Shown: positions 41,687 through 51,210, counted from the first letter of the stretch. The stretch: 64,000 nt of DNA from Lysobacter sp. S4-A87 (GCF_022637455.1 NZ_CP093341.1:2542001-2606000); one strand, 5' to 3'. Numbers and translations are program-made. Notes: generated by a model from the sequence alone, not told the origin.

Positions 41687-43108
41687 CTAGATCAGCGAAT
41701 CGGCCAGCCGGGCGATCCCCTCCACGCTGCGGCGCCAGGCCGGGCGGGCGCGCCAGCTGTCCAGCGCGAGGATCTCGGCATCGGCCAGGTAGTCCTCCTC
41801 GATGCCGCGCAGCCGCTCGACCACGGCGCGGTCGTAGCACAGCAGTCCGACCTCGGCGTTGAGCGCGAAGGAGCGGATGTCGAGGTTGATCGAACCGATC
41901 AGGGCGATGTCGTCGTCGACACTCAGGTGCTTGGCGTGGAGGAAGTGCGGCCGGTACAGCGCGATGCGCACGCCGGCCTCCAGCAGCTCCTCGTAGTAGG
42001 ACCGCTGCGCCCACCGTGTCAGGTTCTGGTTGTTGCTCTGCGACAGCACCAGCTGCACTTCCACGCCCGACAGCGCGGCCAGGTGCAGCGCGCCGAGGGT
42101 GACGTCATCGGGAACGAAGTACGGCGTGGTCAGCACGACCCGCCGGCGCGCGTGCTGGATCAGTGCGACCACGACGTTGCGCGCGTTCTGGAACGGGTAG
42201 GCCGGCCCGCCCGGCAGAAGCTGCGCCGGTGCCGCGCCGGTGCCGATGTAATCGCCGTCGGCCTGCAGGCGCCCACCGGTCTCGATCAGCCAGTCGCTGG
42301 CGAACAGCCCCGCCATCTGCCGCACCGCCGGCCCTTGCACGCGCGCGACCAGTTCGCGATTGGGACGTTCGCGCACGAACTCCGGCTCCGCCAGGTTCTG
42401 CGAACCGACGTAGCCGACCCGGCGATCGATCACCGCCAGCTTGCGGTGGTTGCGCAGGTCCATGCGCGACAGGCTGCGCCAGGCCAGGCCGCCGGCCAGC
42501 ATCGCGTGGACCTCGATGCCGGACTCCCGCAGCGGCCGCGCGAACGCACGCAGCCCCGGCTTGGCGCCGACCGCATCGAGCAGCACCCGGCAGCGCACGC
42601 CGCGCGCGGCAGCACGCTGCAGCGCGGCGACGACCGCAGTGCCGACGCGATCGTCGAACATCAGGTAGTACAGCAGGTGCACTTCCTCGCGCGCGCCGTC
42701 GATGTCGGCCAGCAGCGAGGCCAGCGATTGTTCGTAGTCGTCGAGCAGCTCGATGCCGTTGCCGCGTGTCGGCATGAAATCGCCCAACCGCTCGGCCAGG
42801 CGCGGAACGTCAGCGCTGGCTTCGCCTTCGCCTCCCGGCGGCAGCCAGCGCCACTGGCGCAGGCCGTCCTGGCGTTCGCGGATGACACGTGACGCCAGCG
42901 CCTGGCGCTCGCGCCTTTGCCGCGCCAGCCAGGGATGGCCAAGCACCAGATACAGCGGCAATCCGAGCAGCGGCACGAAGCCGACCAGCAGCAACCAGCT
43001 GCGCGCCGCCGCTGGCGGGCTGCGAACCGGAATCCAGGCCAGCGCGGCCAGGCGGATCAGCCAATCCAGGAAGAACAGCCAGTAACCGGCATGCAGGTCG
43101 AAGGGCAT
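41687..43108 (-). CDS. cls: Cardiolipin synthase (phospholipase D family)
   Basis: The 473-aa enzyme has two N-terminal membrane segments (about 8-55) and two HKD motifs: HRKLAVIDRRVGYVGSQN and HAKHLSVDDDIALIGSINLD. It condenses two phosphatidylglycerols, or uses phosphatidylethanolamine, to form cardiolipin at the inner membrane. Both catalytic motifs keep His, Lys and Asp. The start at 43106-43108 gives a normal N-terminus. An 85-base gap separates it from the kinase start; it is probably transcribed separately. Confidence 0.9.
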   Translation of the reverse strand: MPFDLHAGYWLFFLDWLIRLAALAWIPVRSPPAAARSWLLLVGFVPLLGLPLYLVLGHPWLARQRRERQALASRVIRERQDGLRQWRWLPPGGEGEASADVPRLAERLGDFMPTRGNGIELLDDYEQSLASLLADIDGAREEVHLLYYLMFDDRVGTAVVAALQRAAARGVRCRVLLDAVGAKPGLRAFARPLRESGIEVHAMLAGGLAWRSLSRMDLRNHRKLAVIDRRVGYVGSQNLAEPEFVRERPNRELVARVQGPAVRQMAGLFASDWLIETGGRLQADGDYIGTGAAPAQLLPGGPAYPFQNARNVVVALIQHARRRVVLTTPYFVPDDVTLGALHLAALSGVEVQLVLSQSNNQNLTRWAQRSYYEELLEAGVRIALYRPHFLHAKHLSVDDDIALIGSINLDIRSFALNAEVGLLCYDRAVVERLRGIEEDYLADAEILALDSWRARPAWRRSVEGIARLADSLI

Positions 43109-43292
43109 GGCGGCATTGGATCACGTGTGCGTGATGACGGCATGGACCGGGCGGAGTTCTCCGACGCCCCGACCCCGGTCACCCGGCCGCCGCCGTCGCA
43201 GGTCAATGCCCAAGGTCACTTTGAGAAGGTTCTTATGTACTCATCGGCCACGCCAAGTGAGCCTGAACACCCTCACACGTCAGTCAGATCCT

Positions 43293-44270
43293 ATGGAACG
43301 AGCAAAGTGGGCGGACCGCGGTCAACTGTTGCGGGTTGGTCCGGCCGAAAATCAGTGGGCGAGGTGCGTCGGCGCATCGCGCCTGGGAAGTGTCGAGTTG
43401 TCCAGCCAGGACCTGTCGATCTGGGTGCAGATGCGCGCCGGTTCCTGGGTGGAAGCCAAGGAAGGCCGGTTCTACCTGCACACCGGCGACTGGATCGCGT
43501 TCGCGAAGGACTCGATGCCACAGATCCAACCCGATCACGACGGCATCTGCATCGGCCTCACCATCACCGAGGACGCGTTGCGGGCGATGGGCCGCTTCTC
43601 CGATTTCGGCCTGTATGTCGGCCGCGGACGCCTCAAGCCGTGCCAGGTCAGGGCGGTGGCGCGCATGTGGTACCGGGCATCACGCAACATGGACCATGAC
43701 GGCCGCACCGGCCGCATCCAGGCGCCGCTGCGCTCGATGCTGCTGTTCCTCGAGGAGATGCAGGCCGAGTACCGCGCGCGGCTGGGCCTGTGCCCGGGTG
43801 CATCACTGGGGCGCAAGCGGCAGGTGTTCGAGCGGATGCAACGCGCCAGCCTGTACCTGGAAGGGCATTGCCATCGCATCGTCCGCATCAGCGAACTGGC
43901 CGAGCGTACGCGCTTCTCGACCTGGTACTTCTCCAAGCTGTTCCACAAGCTCTACGGCGAAAGCCCGCTGGCGGCATCGGCTCGGATGCGACTGGACCAC
44001 GCCGCCAGCCTGCTCGCGTCGACGCTGATGACCATCGGTGAAGTCGGCGCTGCCAGCGGCTTCGACAACAGTTGCAGCTTCGCCCGCAGCTTCCGCGCGC
44101 GCTTCGGCATGACCGCATCGGAGTACCGGGCTGCACGACGCGACGCAGACCTGATTCTGCAAAGGCGGCGGGTTTCCAATGCAAAAGAACTGAACGCCAA
44201 TAGCGACGCTGTCAGATTCCTGCGGAAAAACGCGATCAAGAACTCCGGAATAAGGTTGGTAGGCGCTTAA
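43293..44270 (+). CDS. AraC-family regulator next to a TonB receptor
   Basis: The 325-aa protein has an N-terminal sensor region without known domain and a C-terminal AraC module (VRISELAERTRFSTWYFSKLFHKLYGESPLAASARMRLDHAASLL, then IGEVGAASGFDNSCSFARSFRARFGMTASEYRAARR). ATG 43293 follows a sensible spacer; an earlier in-frame ATG at 43107 overlaps the cls start and is unlikely. The TonB receptor begins 33 bases after the stop, so the two are probably cotranscribed or functionally linked. The ligand is likely what the receptor imports. Confidence 0.8.
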   Translation: MERAKWADRGQLLRVGPAENQWARCVGASRLGSVELSSQDLSIWVQMRAGSWVEAKEGRFYLHTGDWIAFAKDSMPQIQPDHDGICIGLTITEDALRAMGRFSDFGLYVGRGRLKPCQVRAVARMWYRASRNMDHDGRTGRIQAPLRSMLLFLEEMQAEYRARLGLCPGASLGRKRQVFERMQRASLYLEGHCHRIVRISELAERTRFSTWYFSKLFHKLYGESPLAASARMRLDHAASLLASTLMTIGEVGAASGFDNSCSFARSFRARFGMTASEYRAARRDADLILQRRRVSNAKELNANSDAVRFLRKNAIKNSGIRLVGA

Positions 44271-44303
44271 CGCGCCCATAACAAATATTCGGAGATTCAC
44301 TAC

Positions 44304-47162
44304 ATGGAACACCGCAACCTGCGCACCGCGGTGCGCGTCGGCATGCTGCCGGCAGGTATCGCGATCGCACTGGCGCCGGCAATCGCCGGCGCACAGGAAT
44401 CCAGTGACAAGGGCGCCACGACACTCGACCGCATTGAAGTGACCGGCTCGCGCATCAAGCGCGCCGACATCGAGACATCGCAACCGATCTTCTCGCTGAG
44501 CCGTGAGGACATCAGTGCACAGGGGCTGACGTCCATTGGTGATGTGATCCAGAGAATCAGCGCTGGAGGTTCGACCCTCAACTCCAGCTACAACAACGGC
44601 GGCAACGGCGAGACCCGCGTCAGCCTGCGCAATCTCGGTTCAAGTCGAACCCTCGTGCTGGTGAACGGAAAGCGCTGGGTCGGCGGCACCGGCCTGGGCG
44701 GCGCCGTGGACCTCAATACGATCCCAACCGCGGCAGTGGAGCGGATCGAAGTACTCAAGGATGGCGCATCGACGATCTACGGTTCCGACGCCATTGCGGG
44801 TGTCGTCAACGTGATCCTGCGCCAGGACTTCGACGGCGCCGAAGCCAACGCCTACCTCGGCCAGTACGACAAGGGCGACGGCGAGCGCCAGTCCTACGAC
44901 TTCACCATCGGCTCCTCGGGCGATCGCTGGAACGCGATGCTGGGCGTCGGGTATGTAAAGGAAGAGCCGGTCTTCGCCGGAGATCGCGAGATCTCCGCGG
45001 TACCGTTCTTCGGTGCGACACCCGGCACGGGCAACAGTTCGACATCGCCCGCGGGCCGCTTCGGCATCCTTGGGTCCAACAATGGAAACGCCGCGCCGGT
45101 GCGTCCGGACGGAACGCCAGGATTTCTCGTGGCAACGGGAACCGGGGCAGGCGACTGGCGACCCTTCGGCACGTCGGACTCGTACAACTTCGCCCCGGAC
45201 AACTACCTGCGCACGCCGCAGGAGCGCACTTCGCTGTTCGCCAGCGGCTCGCTGGACCTGACCGACAACGTCCGGTTCAAGGTGGCGACGACTTACAACG
45301 AGCGCGAATCCAGCCAGCTCCTGGCTGCTGGCCCCCTGGTTCTCGGCCGCAGCAACCCGGGCTCGCTGTCCGAGAACATCGTCATAAGCTCGAACAACAT
45401 CTACAACCCGTACGGAAGCGATCTGAGCTACATCCAACGGCGCGCGACCGAGACCAACGGCCGTCTCTTCCGCCAGGACGTGGATACGTTCGCCTTCAAT
45501 GGCAACCTGGAAGGCGAATTCGAGGCAGGCAAGAATCTGTTCTCCTGGGAGGCAGGCTACCTCTACGGCGAGAACAACCAGAAGGACACCGAGACGGGTC
45601 TGTTCGATGTGCGCGCGCTGCGCCATGGTCTGGGGCCCTCGTTCCGTGACGGCAATGGCGTGGCGCGGTGTGGCGCGCCGGGGGCAGAAATCGCAGGTTG
45701 CGTGCCCCTGAACTTCCTGGGTGCGAATACGCTCACGAAGGAAATGCTGGAATACGCCAGCTTCACCGGCATAAGCAGCTTCGGCTATGAGCTGAAGAAC
45801 TACTACGCCAACATCGGTGGTGAACTGTTTCCGCTGCAGGGCGGAAAGGCCGCATTCTCCTTCGGTGCCGAGCATCGTAGCGAGTCGGGTTTCGACCAGC
45901 CCGATCCGATCACTGCATCAAGCAACAGCACGGGTAACAACCGCACCGCCACTGCGGGCGGCTACAGCGTGGATGAAGCCTACCTGGAACTGAGCCTGCC
46001 TTTACTGGCTGATCTCCCCGGCGCCAGGTTGCTGGAGCTCAATGTCGCAACCCGCTATTCCGACTACAGCACGTTTGGTGACACGCTCAACAGCAAGTTC
46101 GGCTTCAAGTGGAAGCCCATTGACGACCTGCTCGTTCGCGGCAACTACAGCGAGGGATTCCGTGCGCCCTCGATCCAGGAACTGTACTCCGGCGTCAGTG
46201 ACACCTTCGAACAGGTGGCAGATCCCTGTGCCGGTGTTGTCGGGGGTACCGCCCAGCGGCCGCCAGCGTCCTGCGCGGGCGTCCCCGCCTACGATCAGGC
46301 CAACAGCCAGATCCGAACGACGGTAGGTGGTAATGCCCACCTGGGCCCGGAGACTTCGACCAGCAAGACGCTGGGGTTCGTCTATAGCCCAAGTTTCGTC
46401 GAAGGACTCGGCCTGGCCCTGGACTGGTGGAATGTCGAAATCGACGACGCGATCTTCTCCCAGACGGCACAGGAAGTGCTGGACCGTTGCTACCGCGCCA
46501 ACGACGCATCGGCGTGTGCACTCCAGACGCGTGCCAGCGACGGCCAGATCTCCAACCTGCTCGTAACGTCGTTGAACGTGGGCACGTACGAGGTCGAAGG
46601 CTTCGACTTCAACGTTTCCTACCAGTTGCCGGAGACGAAATTCGGCAAGTTCGGGATCGACTGGGACAGCACCTACCTGACCAAGTACTACGTCGACGTA
46701 AACGGCGACGGCGAGGTGACGGACGACCCGGTGTCGGGGGAGGGTGGAAATCGTGTCGGCGAGTACAGGAATCGCGACAACCAGTGGCGCATCCGTTCCA
46801 ACCTCGCCACAAACTGGGCGTACGGCGACTACGGCCTGACGGCGAACTTGCGCTACTACTCCAGCCAGACGGAGAGCTGCGCCTCGCTGCCGGTGTCGTC
46901 AACGCAGATTCCGCTGCTCTGCTCGGATCCTGGCCGCATCACCGCTGCCGGTGCCCGCCCGGAGAACAGAATCCCGAGCGTCACGTACACCGACGTCAGT
47001 GGTTATGTGAACGTTCCATGGAACGCTCGCATCACGCTGGGCATCAACAACATCTTCGATCGCGATCCGCCGCGTTCGGCGAGCACGTCGGCCAACAGCT
47101 ACGACCCGCAGTACGAAGTTCCCGGCCAGTTCGTCTACATGCGCTACGCCCAGAAGTTCTGA
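44304..47162 (+). CDS. TonB-dependent outer-membrane receptor
   Basis: This 952-aa receptor has a signal peptide (to about Ala30), an N-terminal TonB-box-like stretch (DRIEVTGSRIKRAD), a plug domain (DVIQRISAGG, RVSLRNLGSSRTLVLVNGKRW, RIEVLKDGASTIYGSDAIAGVVNVI) and a 22-strand barrel ending YAQKF. It imports a large or scarce ligand using TonB energy. Xanthomonads use such receptors for carbohydrates and peptides as well as siderophores; nothing here says which. An intrinsic terminator follows at 47191. Confidence 0.93.
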   Translation: MEHRNLRTAVRVGMLPAGIAIALAPAIAGAQESSDKGATTLDRIEVTGSRIKRADIETSQPIFSLSREDISAQGLTSIGDVIQRISAGGSTLNSSYNNGGNGETRVSLRNLGSSRTLVLVNGKRWVGGTGLGGAVDLNTIPTAAVERIEVLKDGASTIYGSDAIAGVVNVILRQDFDGAEANAYLGQYDKGDGERQSYDFTIGSSGDRWNAMLGVGYVKEEPVFAGDREISAVPFFGATPGTGNSSTSPAGRFGILGSNNGNAAPVRPDGTPGFLVATGTGAGDWRPFGTSDSYNFAPDNYLRTPQERTSLFASGSLDLTDNVRFKVATTYNERESSQLLAAGPLVLGRSNPGSLSENIVISSNNIYNPYGSDLSYIQRRATETNGRLFRQDVDTFAFNGNLEGEFEAGKNLFSWEAGYLYGENNQKDTETGLFDVRALRHGLGPSFRDGNGVARCGAPGAEIAGCVPLNFLGANTLTKEMLEYASFTGISSFGYELKNYYANIGGELFPLQGGKAAFSFGAEHRSESGFDQPDPITASSNSTGNNRTATAGGYSVDEAYLELSLPLLADLPGARLLELNVATRYSDYSTFGDTLNSKFGFKWKPIDDLLVRGNYSEGFRAPSIQELYSGVSDTFEQVADPCAGVVGGTAQRPPASCAGVPAYDQANSQIRTTVGGNAHLGPETSTSKTLGFVYSPSFVEGLGLALDWWNVEIDDAIFSQTAQEVLDRCYRANDASACALQTRASDGQISNLLVTSLNVGTYEVEGFDFNVSYQLPETKFGKFGIDWDSTYLTKYYVDVNGDGEVTDDPVSGEGGNRVGEYRNRDNQWRIRSNLATNWAYGDYGLTANLRYYSSQTESCASLPVSSTQIPLLCSDPGRITAAGARPENRIPSVTYTDVSGYVNVPWNARITLGINNIFDRDPPRSASTSANSYDPQYEVPGQFVYMRYAQKF

Positions 47163-47190
47163 TCCTCCTCGGTGTGTGATGCACCGTTTC

Positions 47191-47215
47191 GGCCCCGCAA
47201 GGGGCCGTCTTTTTA
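47191..47215 (+). terminator. Intrinsic terminator of the TonB receptor gene
   Basis: GGCCCC (47191-47196) pairs with GGGGCC (47201-47206) across GCAA, followed by GTCTTTTTA. It lies 29 bases past the receptor stop codon. Confidence 0.88.
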
Positions 47216-47240
47216 TGGCATGCCGGGATATGGATGCGCC

Positions 47241-47267
47241 AAAGAAAAACCCGCCTTTCGGCGGGTT
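47241..47267 (-). terminator. Intrinsic terminator of rpmB-rpmG
   Basis: AACCCGCC (47248-47255) pairs with GGCGGGTT (47260-47267) across TTTC. Read leftwards, the stem is followed by TTTCTTTGG, giving a good terminator for the ribosomal protein genes ending at 47355. Confidence 0.8.
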
Positions 47268-47293
47268 CTCTTTGAAGCTTGAAGGCGCTGGAT

Positions 47294-47309
47294 CCCCGCC
47301 TTCGCGGGG
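47294..47309. repeat. Short dispersed palindrome (CCCCGC)
   Basis: CCCCGC (47294-47299) pairs with GCGGGG (47304-47309) around CTTC, a member of the GTCATCCCC family. It sits between the rpmB-rpmG terminator and the rpmG stop. Confidence 0.5.
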
Positions 47310-47354
47310 GTGGCCTGCTGACAAATCCACGCGCGTGGCGCGTGGGTCAGAAGG

Positions 47355-47519
47355 TCACTTGATCTTGCCTTCCTTGTACATCACGTGCTTGCGAACGACG
47401 GGGTCGTACTTCTTGACCTCCATCTTGTTCGGGGTGTTCTTCTTGTTCTTGTCGGTCGTATAGAAATGACCGGTGCCGGCAGAAGAGATGAGGCGGATCT
47501 TGTCGCGCTTGGAAGCCAT
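47355..47519 (-). CDS. rpmG: 50S ribosomal protein L33
   Basis: A 54-aa protein with the whole L33 sequence ([24 protein letters not shown], then [17 protein letters not shown]). It lacks the zinc Cys pairs, so it is the Cys-negative form and zinc-independent. ATG 47517-47519 is chosen over the longer open frame because the conserved start follows it. It trails rpmB by 13 bases in the standard rpmB-rpmG pair. Confidence 0.97.
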   Translation of the reverse strand: MASKRDKIRLISSAGTGHFYTTDKNKKNTPNKMEVKKYDPVVRKHVMYKEGKIK

Positions 47520-47532
47520 GGTTCGATCCTCC

Positions 47533-47769
47533 TCAGATCTTTTCGCCGCGGGCGCGCAGGTCGGCGAGAATGGCGTCGATGCCATTCTTGTCGATGGTGC
47601 GCAGGGCGGCACTGGAAACACGCAGCTTCACCCAACGGTTCTCGGAAGCGACCCAGAAGCGGCGCTCATGGAGGTTGGGAAGGAAACGGCGGCGGGTCTT
47701 GTTCATGGCATGCGAGACGTTGTTGCCAGTCGTCGTTCGCTTACCGGTTACTTGGCATACACGGGCCAT
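47533..47769 (-). CDS. rpmB: 50S ribosomal protein L28
   Basis: A 78-aa protein with the L28 signature ([39 protein letters not shown]). ATG 47767-47769 gives the conserved start; the open frame upstream is the promoter region. It is a structural protein of the large ribosomal subunit. Only one Cys (Cys5) is present. Confidence 0.97.
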   Translation of the reverse strand: MARVCQVTGKRTTTGNNVSHAMNKTRRRFLPNLHERRFWVASENRWVKLRVSSAALRTIDKNGIDAILADLRARGEKI

Positions 47770-48129
47770 ACGCACCTCGAAAGGTAATGGTGCTTCCCTT
47801 GGCCAGGGAGGCGGCGGCCCCTCCGCTGTCACACCGGGGTGTGGGCGGTGCGCGATACGGGTAGGAAATTCTCGCGGCACGAGGCGGGCCGGAATCGCGC
47901 TTCCGGGTTCCGCCCGGTCAAGCCCCTAAAGGCCAGCCGGACGCAGCGAGCCGCGCATTATGCCCGGGAAAAGCAGGTCGGGCAAGTAGTTATCCACAAG
48001 CTGGGGCCGGGCATCGCCGCCATCCCGGCGAACGCCGGGATCCATGTTGCGCTTGGGCCTCAGCCACAAGGGGCAACGTCCATGGATCCCCGCCTTCGCG
48101 GGGATGACGGTGGACGGGAGCGGCGGAAA
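47770..48129. promoter_or_regulatory. Intergenic region before rpmB with composite repeats
   Basis: This 360-base gap carries the rpmB promoter at its left end and a pair of palindromic repeats at 48022-48105 on its right, next to the DUF885 stop. Nothing reads as a protein gene. The remaining 250 bases show no structure I can name. Confidence 0.5.
48022..48105. repeat. Composite palindromic element (two repeat copies, inverted)
   Basis: Copy one is a 9-bp stem (48022-48030 with 48033-48041). Copy two is an 8-bp stem (48086-48093 with 48098-48105). The flanks GGATCCATG (near 48039) and CATGGATCC (48081-48089) and TTGC/GCAAC inside them are also mutually inverted, so the whole can fold as a larger MITE-like hairpin of about 80 bases. 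Confidence 0.6.
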
Positions 48130-49896
48130 TCAGCCCGCTTTCGCCGTCTTCTCCGCCGATTTGGCGATGAACGCGCGGACCTGCTCTTCCAGCACCGGCA
48201 GCGGCACCGAGCCCTGGCTGAGCAGGGCGTCGTGGAAGGCCTTGATGTCGAACCGGCTGCCCAGGGCTTTCTCGGCCTCGGCGCGCAGGCGGACGATGGT
48301 GATCTCGCCCAGCTTGTAGCTCAGCGCCTGGCCCGGCCAGGAAATGTAGCGGTCGACCTCGGTGGTGACTTCGTGCTCGCTCAGGGCGGTGCGGTCGCGC
48401 AGGTAGGCCAGGGCCTGGTCGCGGGTCCAGCCCTTGTGGTGGATGCCGGTATCGATGACCAGGCGGCAGGCGCGCCACATCTCGTAGGTCAGGCGGCCGA
48501 AGTCCTCGTAGGGCGTCTCGTAGATGCCCATCTCCTTGCCGAGCCTCTCGCTGTACAGGCCCCAGCCTTCGCCATAGGCGGAGATGTAGGTCTCACGGCG
48601 GAACGCCGGCAAATCGCCCTGTTCCTTGGCCAGCGAGCCCTGCAGGGCGTGGCCCGGGGAGGACTCGTGCAGGGTCAGCGCGGGCAGGTTGTAGAGCGGG
48701 CGCGAGGGCAGGTCGTAGGTATTGAGCCAGTACGTCCCGGCACCGCCGCGACCGCTGGTCCAGAACGGGGCGATGTCGGCCGGCACCGGCACGATGGTGA
48801 AGCGGCCGCGCGGCAGGGTGCCGATGAACTTGCCGATCTCGCCGTCGACGCGCTTGGAGATCCAGGCGGCGCGATCGAGCAGCGCCTGCGGGGTGGTCGC
48901 GTAGAACTGCTTGTCGGTGCGCAGGAAGCGCAGGAACGCCGCGAAAGTGTTTTCCTTGGGCGGGCCCTTGAACCCCACCTGCTTGATGATCGTCTCCATC
49001 TCCGCCTGGATGCGTGCGACTTCATCCAGCCCGATCTGGTGGATCTGCTCGGGGTCGAGATCGAGGGTCGTGTACTCGCGGATCTGCTGGCGGTAGTAGG
49101 CCTCGCCGTCTGGCATCTGCGACGCGCCCAGGGTGGTGCGCGCCTGCGGGACGTATTCCTCGCGGAAGAAGGTCAGCAGCTTGGCGTAGGCCGGGACCAT
49201 GCGATCGCGGATCGCCGCCGCGCCGGCGGCACGCAGGCGTGCCTGCTCGTCGGCGGGGATCGTCGCCGGCATGCGCTTGAACGGCTCGTAGAAACTGGAC
49301 TGCTGCGGATCGGTGACCTCGGCCACCGCCGCGATCGAGACATCGCGGCCGTCCAGCACCGCACGCGGCACGCTGAAGCCGCGCGCCAGGCCGGCGCGCA
49401 TGTTGTCGATCTGCTGGTCGAAGTAGCGCGGCACGTCGGCCAGGCGGTCGGTGTAGGCGCGGTAATCCTCGGCGGTGCGCATCTGCCGCCGCGTCATGAA
49501 GCCCAGGTTCGACCAGAACGAGGAGTCGGAGTTGAACGGCATCTCGTAGCCGTGCAGGCGCACGTCGGCGGCCAGGTTCTCGACCTGGGCCTTGTAGACG
49601 GCGAAGTTGATGCGGTTCTGCGGGCTGAGCCTGGCGGTGTCGATCCCGTCCAGGCGCTTGAGCACGTCCTCCCAGACCTTCAGGCGTGCGCCCTGGCTGG
49701 CCGCGTCGACCGAAGGCAGCTTGTGCTGGTCGGACGAGCCGTCGTTGTCCTCGTCGGCGGCGCCGGTCTGCTCCTGGCGCCACTTCCATTCCTGGTTGTA
49801 GATGGCTTCAAAGCGGGTGTCGGCGGGGCCGGCATGCGCGGCCAGGGAGGCAAGGGCGAGGTGGCCGGACAGCAGGGCCGCGAGGAGTGGTTTCAC
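48130..49896 (-). CDS. DUF885 secreted metallopeptidase-like protein
   Basis: A 588-aa protein, or 602 if the ATG at 49938 is used. I take GTG 49896 because it begins directly at a signal peptide (KPLLAALLSGHLALASLAAHA). The family hallmark LHESSPGHALQ (HExxPGH) and YISAYGEGWGLYSERLG are both intact, so a zinc peptidase activity is likely. The protein should be periplasmic or secreted. The genome context gives no substrate. The start lies beside a REP pair, with no coupled gene. Confidence 0.82.
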   Translation of the reverse strand: MKPLLAALLSGHLALASLAAHAGPADTRFEAIYNQEWKWRQEQTGAADEDNDGSSDQHKLPSVDAASQGARLKVWEDVLKRLDGIDTARLSPQNRINFAVYKAQVENLAADVRLHGYEMPFNSDSSFWSNLGFMTRRQMRTAEDYRAYTDRLADVPRYFDQQIDNMRAGLARGFSVPRAVLDGRDVSIAAVAEVTDPQQSSFYEPFKRMPATIPADEQARLRAAGAAAIRDRMVPAYAKLLTFFREEYVPQARTTLGASQMPDGEAYYRQQIREYTTLDLDPEQIHQIGLDEVARIQAEMETIIKQVGFKGPPKENTFAAFLRFLRTDKQFYATTPQALLDRAAWISKRVDGEIGKFIGTLPRGRFTIVPVPADIAPFWTSGRGGAGTYWLNTYDLPSRPLYNLPALTLHESSPGHALQGSLAKEQGDLPAFRRETYISAYGEGWGLYSERLGKEMGIYETPYEDFGRLTYEMWRACRLVIDTGIHHKGWTRDQALAYLRDRTALSEHEVTTEVDRYISWPGQALSYKLGEITIVRLRAEAEKALGSRFDIKAFHDALLSQGSVPLPVLEEQVRAFIAKSAEKTAKAG

Positions 49897-50012
49897 AGAT
49901 AAGGACCGGGTGGTGGCACGAAGCCTCGATCTTCGCATTCCCGGAAGGCGCAGCGTTGGCCGGTTTGGCTGGTTCGACGATCCGGGCGCGGCCATGGTCC
50001 CCGCCCCACCCC

Positions 50013-50115
50013 GTAGCCCGGGTAAGCGAAGCGCACCCGGGGTCTGGCGGTCGGGCGCTGTGCGGTGGCGGTGCGGTGGCGGCAACGGGACCCGGGTGCG
50101 CTTCGCTTACCCGGG
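50013..50115. repeat. Paired inverted REP copies (CCCGGGTAAGCG family)
   Basis: A direct copy with GTAG head (50013-50042) and an inverted copy (50091-50115) flank 48 bases. The inverted copy reads CCCGGGCAGCG at its end, so its GTAG partner has changed. The pair lies between the DUF885 gene start and the LABN gene stop. Confidence 0.8.
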
Positions 50116-50123
50116 CAGCGTGC

Positions 50124-50465
50124 TCAGTGGCTGGCGCGGTCGCGGTGCCAGCCGCGGTGCTTGATGTCCAGGTACAGGCTGTAGGCGGCGGTGAAGGCCG
50201 GGAACAGATTCTGGATCACTCCGACCGAGTCCTGCTTCTGCGAGAACACGAAGTAGCTCAGCGTCATCACGCTGCCGACCAGGCTCATGTACCAGAACAG
50301 CCGCGGGATCACCGGCTTGCCGTGCTTGCGCGAGGCGATGAACTGCACCAGCCAGCGTCCGCCGAACATCAGCGCGCCGGTCAGGCCGATGATCTTCCAC
50401 GGCGACATGTGCAGACCCGTCCATTCCAGCCAGGAAATGGATTGGTTCATGAAGTCGACGCTCAT
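50124..50465 (-). CDS. LABN-domain membrane protein
   Basis: The 113-aa protein has three predicted helices (about 20-45, 55-75, 85-103) and the lipid-A biosynthesis N-terminal (LABN) pattern (GLTGALMFGGRWLVQFIASRKHGKPVIPRLFWYMSLVGS). LABN proteins occur next to GT2 glycosyltransferases acting on lipid carriers. Here it follows one by 10 bases. It may aid membrane-anchoring or act as a small flippase partner, but no direct activity is known. Confidence 0.8.
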   Translation of the reverse strand: MSVDFMNQSISWLEWTGLHMSPWKIIGLTGALMFGGRWLVQFIASRKHGKPVIPRLFWYMSLVGSVMTLSYFVFSQKQDSVGVIQNLFPAFTAAYSLYLDIKHRGWHRDRASH

Positions 50466-50475
50466 CGCCCGGACC

Positions 50476-51210
50476 TCAGCTCAGCTCGCGCACGGCAGTG
50501 ACCTTGCCACGCTTGATCAGCCATGCAACGCCGCGCAGGTCGCTGATGCCCACAAGGGCGCGGTTGAGGTTGTTGTACTTCGACACGCCGGCCGAGCGCG
50601 GGCGATGGTTCACCGGCACGCTCACCGTCTTCCAGCCCGCGCGCTGCATCAAGGCCGGCAGGTAGCGGTGCATGTGGTCGAAGTAGGGCAGGTCGAGGAA
50701 CGCGGCGCGTTCGAACAGCTTGATGCCGCAGCCGGTATCGGGCGTGTCGTCGCGCAGCATCCGCGAGCGGATCGCGTTGGCCCAGCGCGAGGCCCAGCGC
50801 TTGCTGCCGCTGTCCTGGCGGTTGACCCGCCAGCCGGCGAACAGCTTGATGCCTTCGCCGGCATCGCTGCCGTCGCGCTTGTCGAGCAGTTTGGGTATGT
50901 CGGCCGGGTCGTTCTGGCCGTCGCCATCCAGCGTGGCGATCCACTCGCCGCGCGCGGCCTTGACGCCGTTGCGCACGGCGGTGCTCTGGCCGCTCTGGGT
51001 GACGTGCTGGATGACGCGCAGCTCCGGCACTTCGGCCTTGAGCACCTGCAGTACCTGCAGCGTGTCGTCGCGCGAGTGGTCGTCGATGTAGACGATCTCG
51101 AAATCGGTCCTGCCGCGCAGCGCGGCGGTAATCTCGTGCACCAGCGGTGCGACGTTGTCGCGTTCGTTGAACACCGGAACGACGACGGAGAGTTTCGGAT
51201 TTGCGGTCAT
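50476..51210 (-). CDS. GT2 glycosyltransferase, polyprenyl-phosphate type
   Basis: The 244-aa protein is a GT-A fold enzyme with VVPVFNERDNV, IDDHSRDDT and ATLDGDGQNDP (DxD-type metal site), and DTGCGIKLFER, typical of dolichyl/undecaprenyl-phosphate sugar transferases (ArnC, DPM1, RgtE groups). It has no C-terminal membrane helices of its own, which the LABN protein downstream may supply. The upstream UDP-uronate epimerase gene, 8 bases away, suggests its donor sugar. ATG 51208-51210 is chosen over an earlier one at 51249. Confidence 0.83.
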   Translation of the reverse strand: MTANPKLSVVVPVFNERDNVAPLVHEITAALRGRTDFEIVYIDDHSRDDTLQVLQVLKAEVPELRVIQHVTQSGQSTAVRNGVKAARGEWIATLDGDGQNDPADIPKLLDKRDGSDAGEGIKLFAGWRVNRQDSGSKRWASRWANAIRSRMLRDDTPDTGCGIKLFERAAFLDLPYFDHMHRYLPALMQRAGWKTVSVPVNHRPRSAGVSKYNNLNRALVGISDLRGVAWLIKRGKVTAVRELS

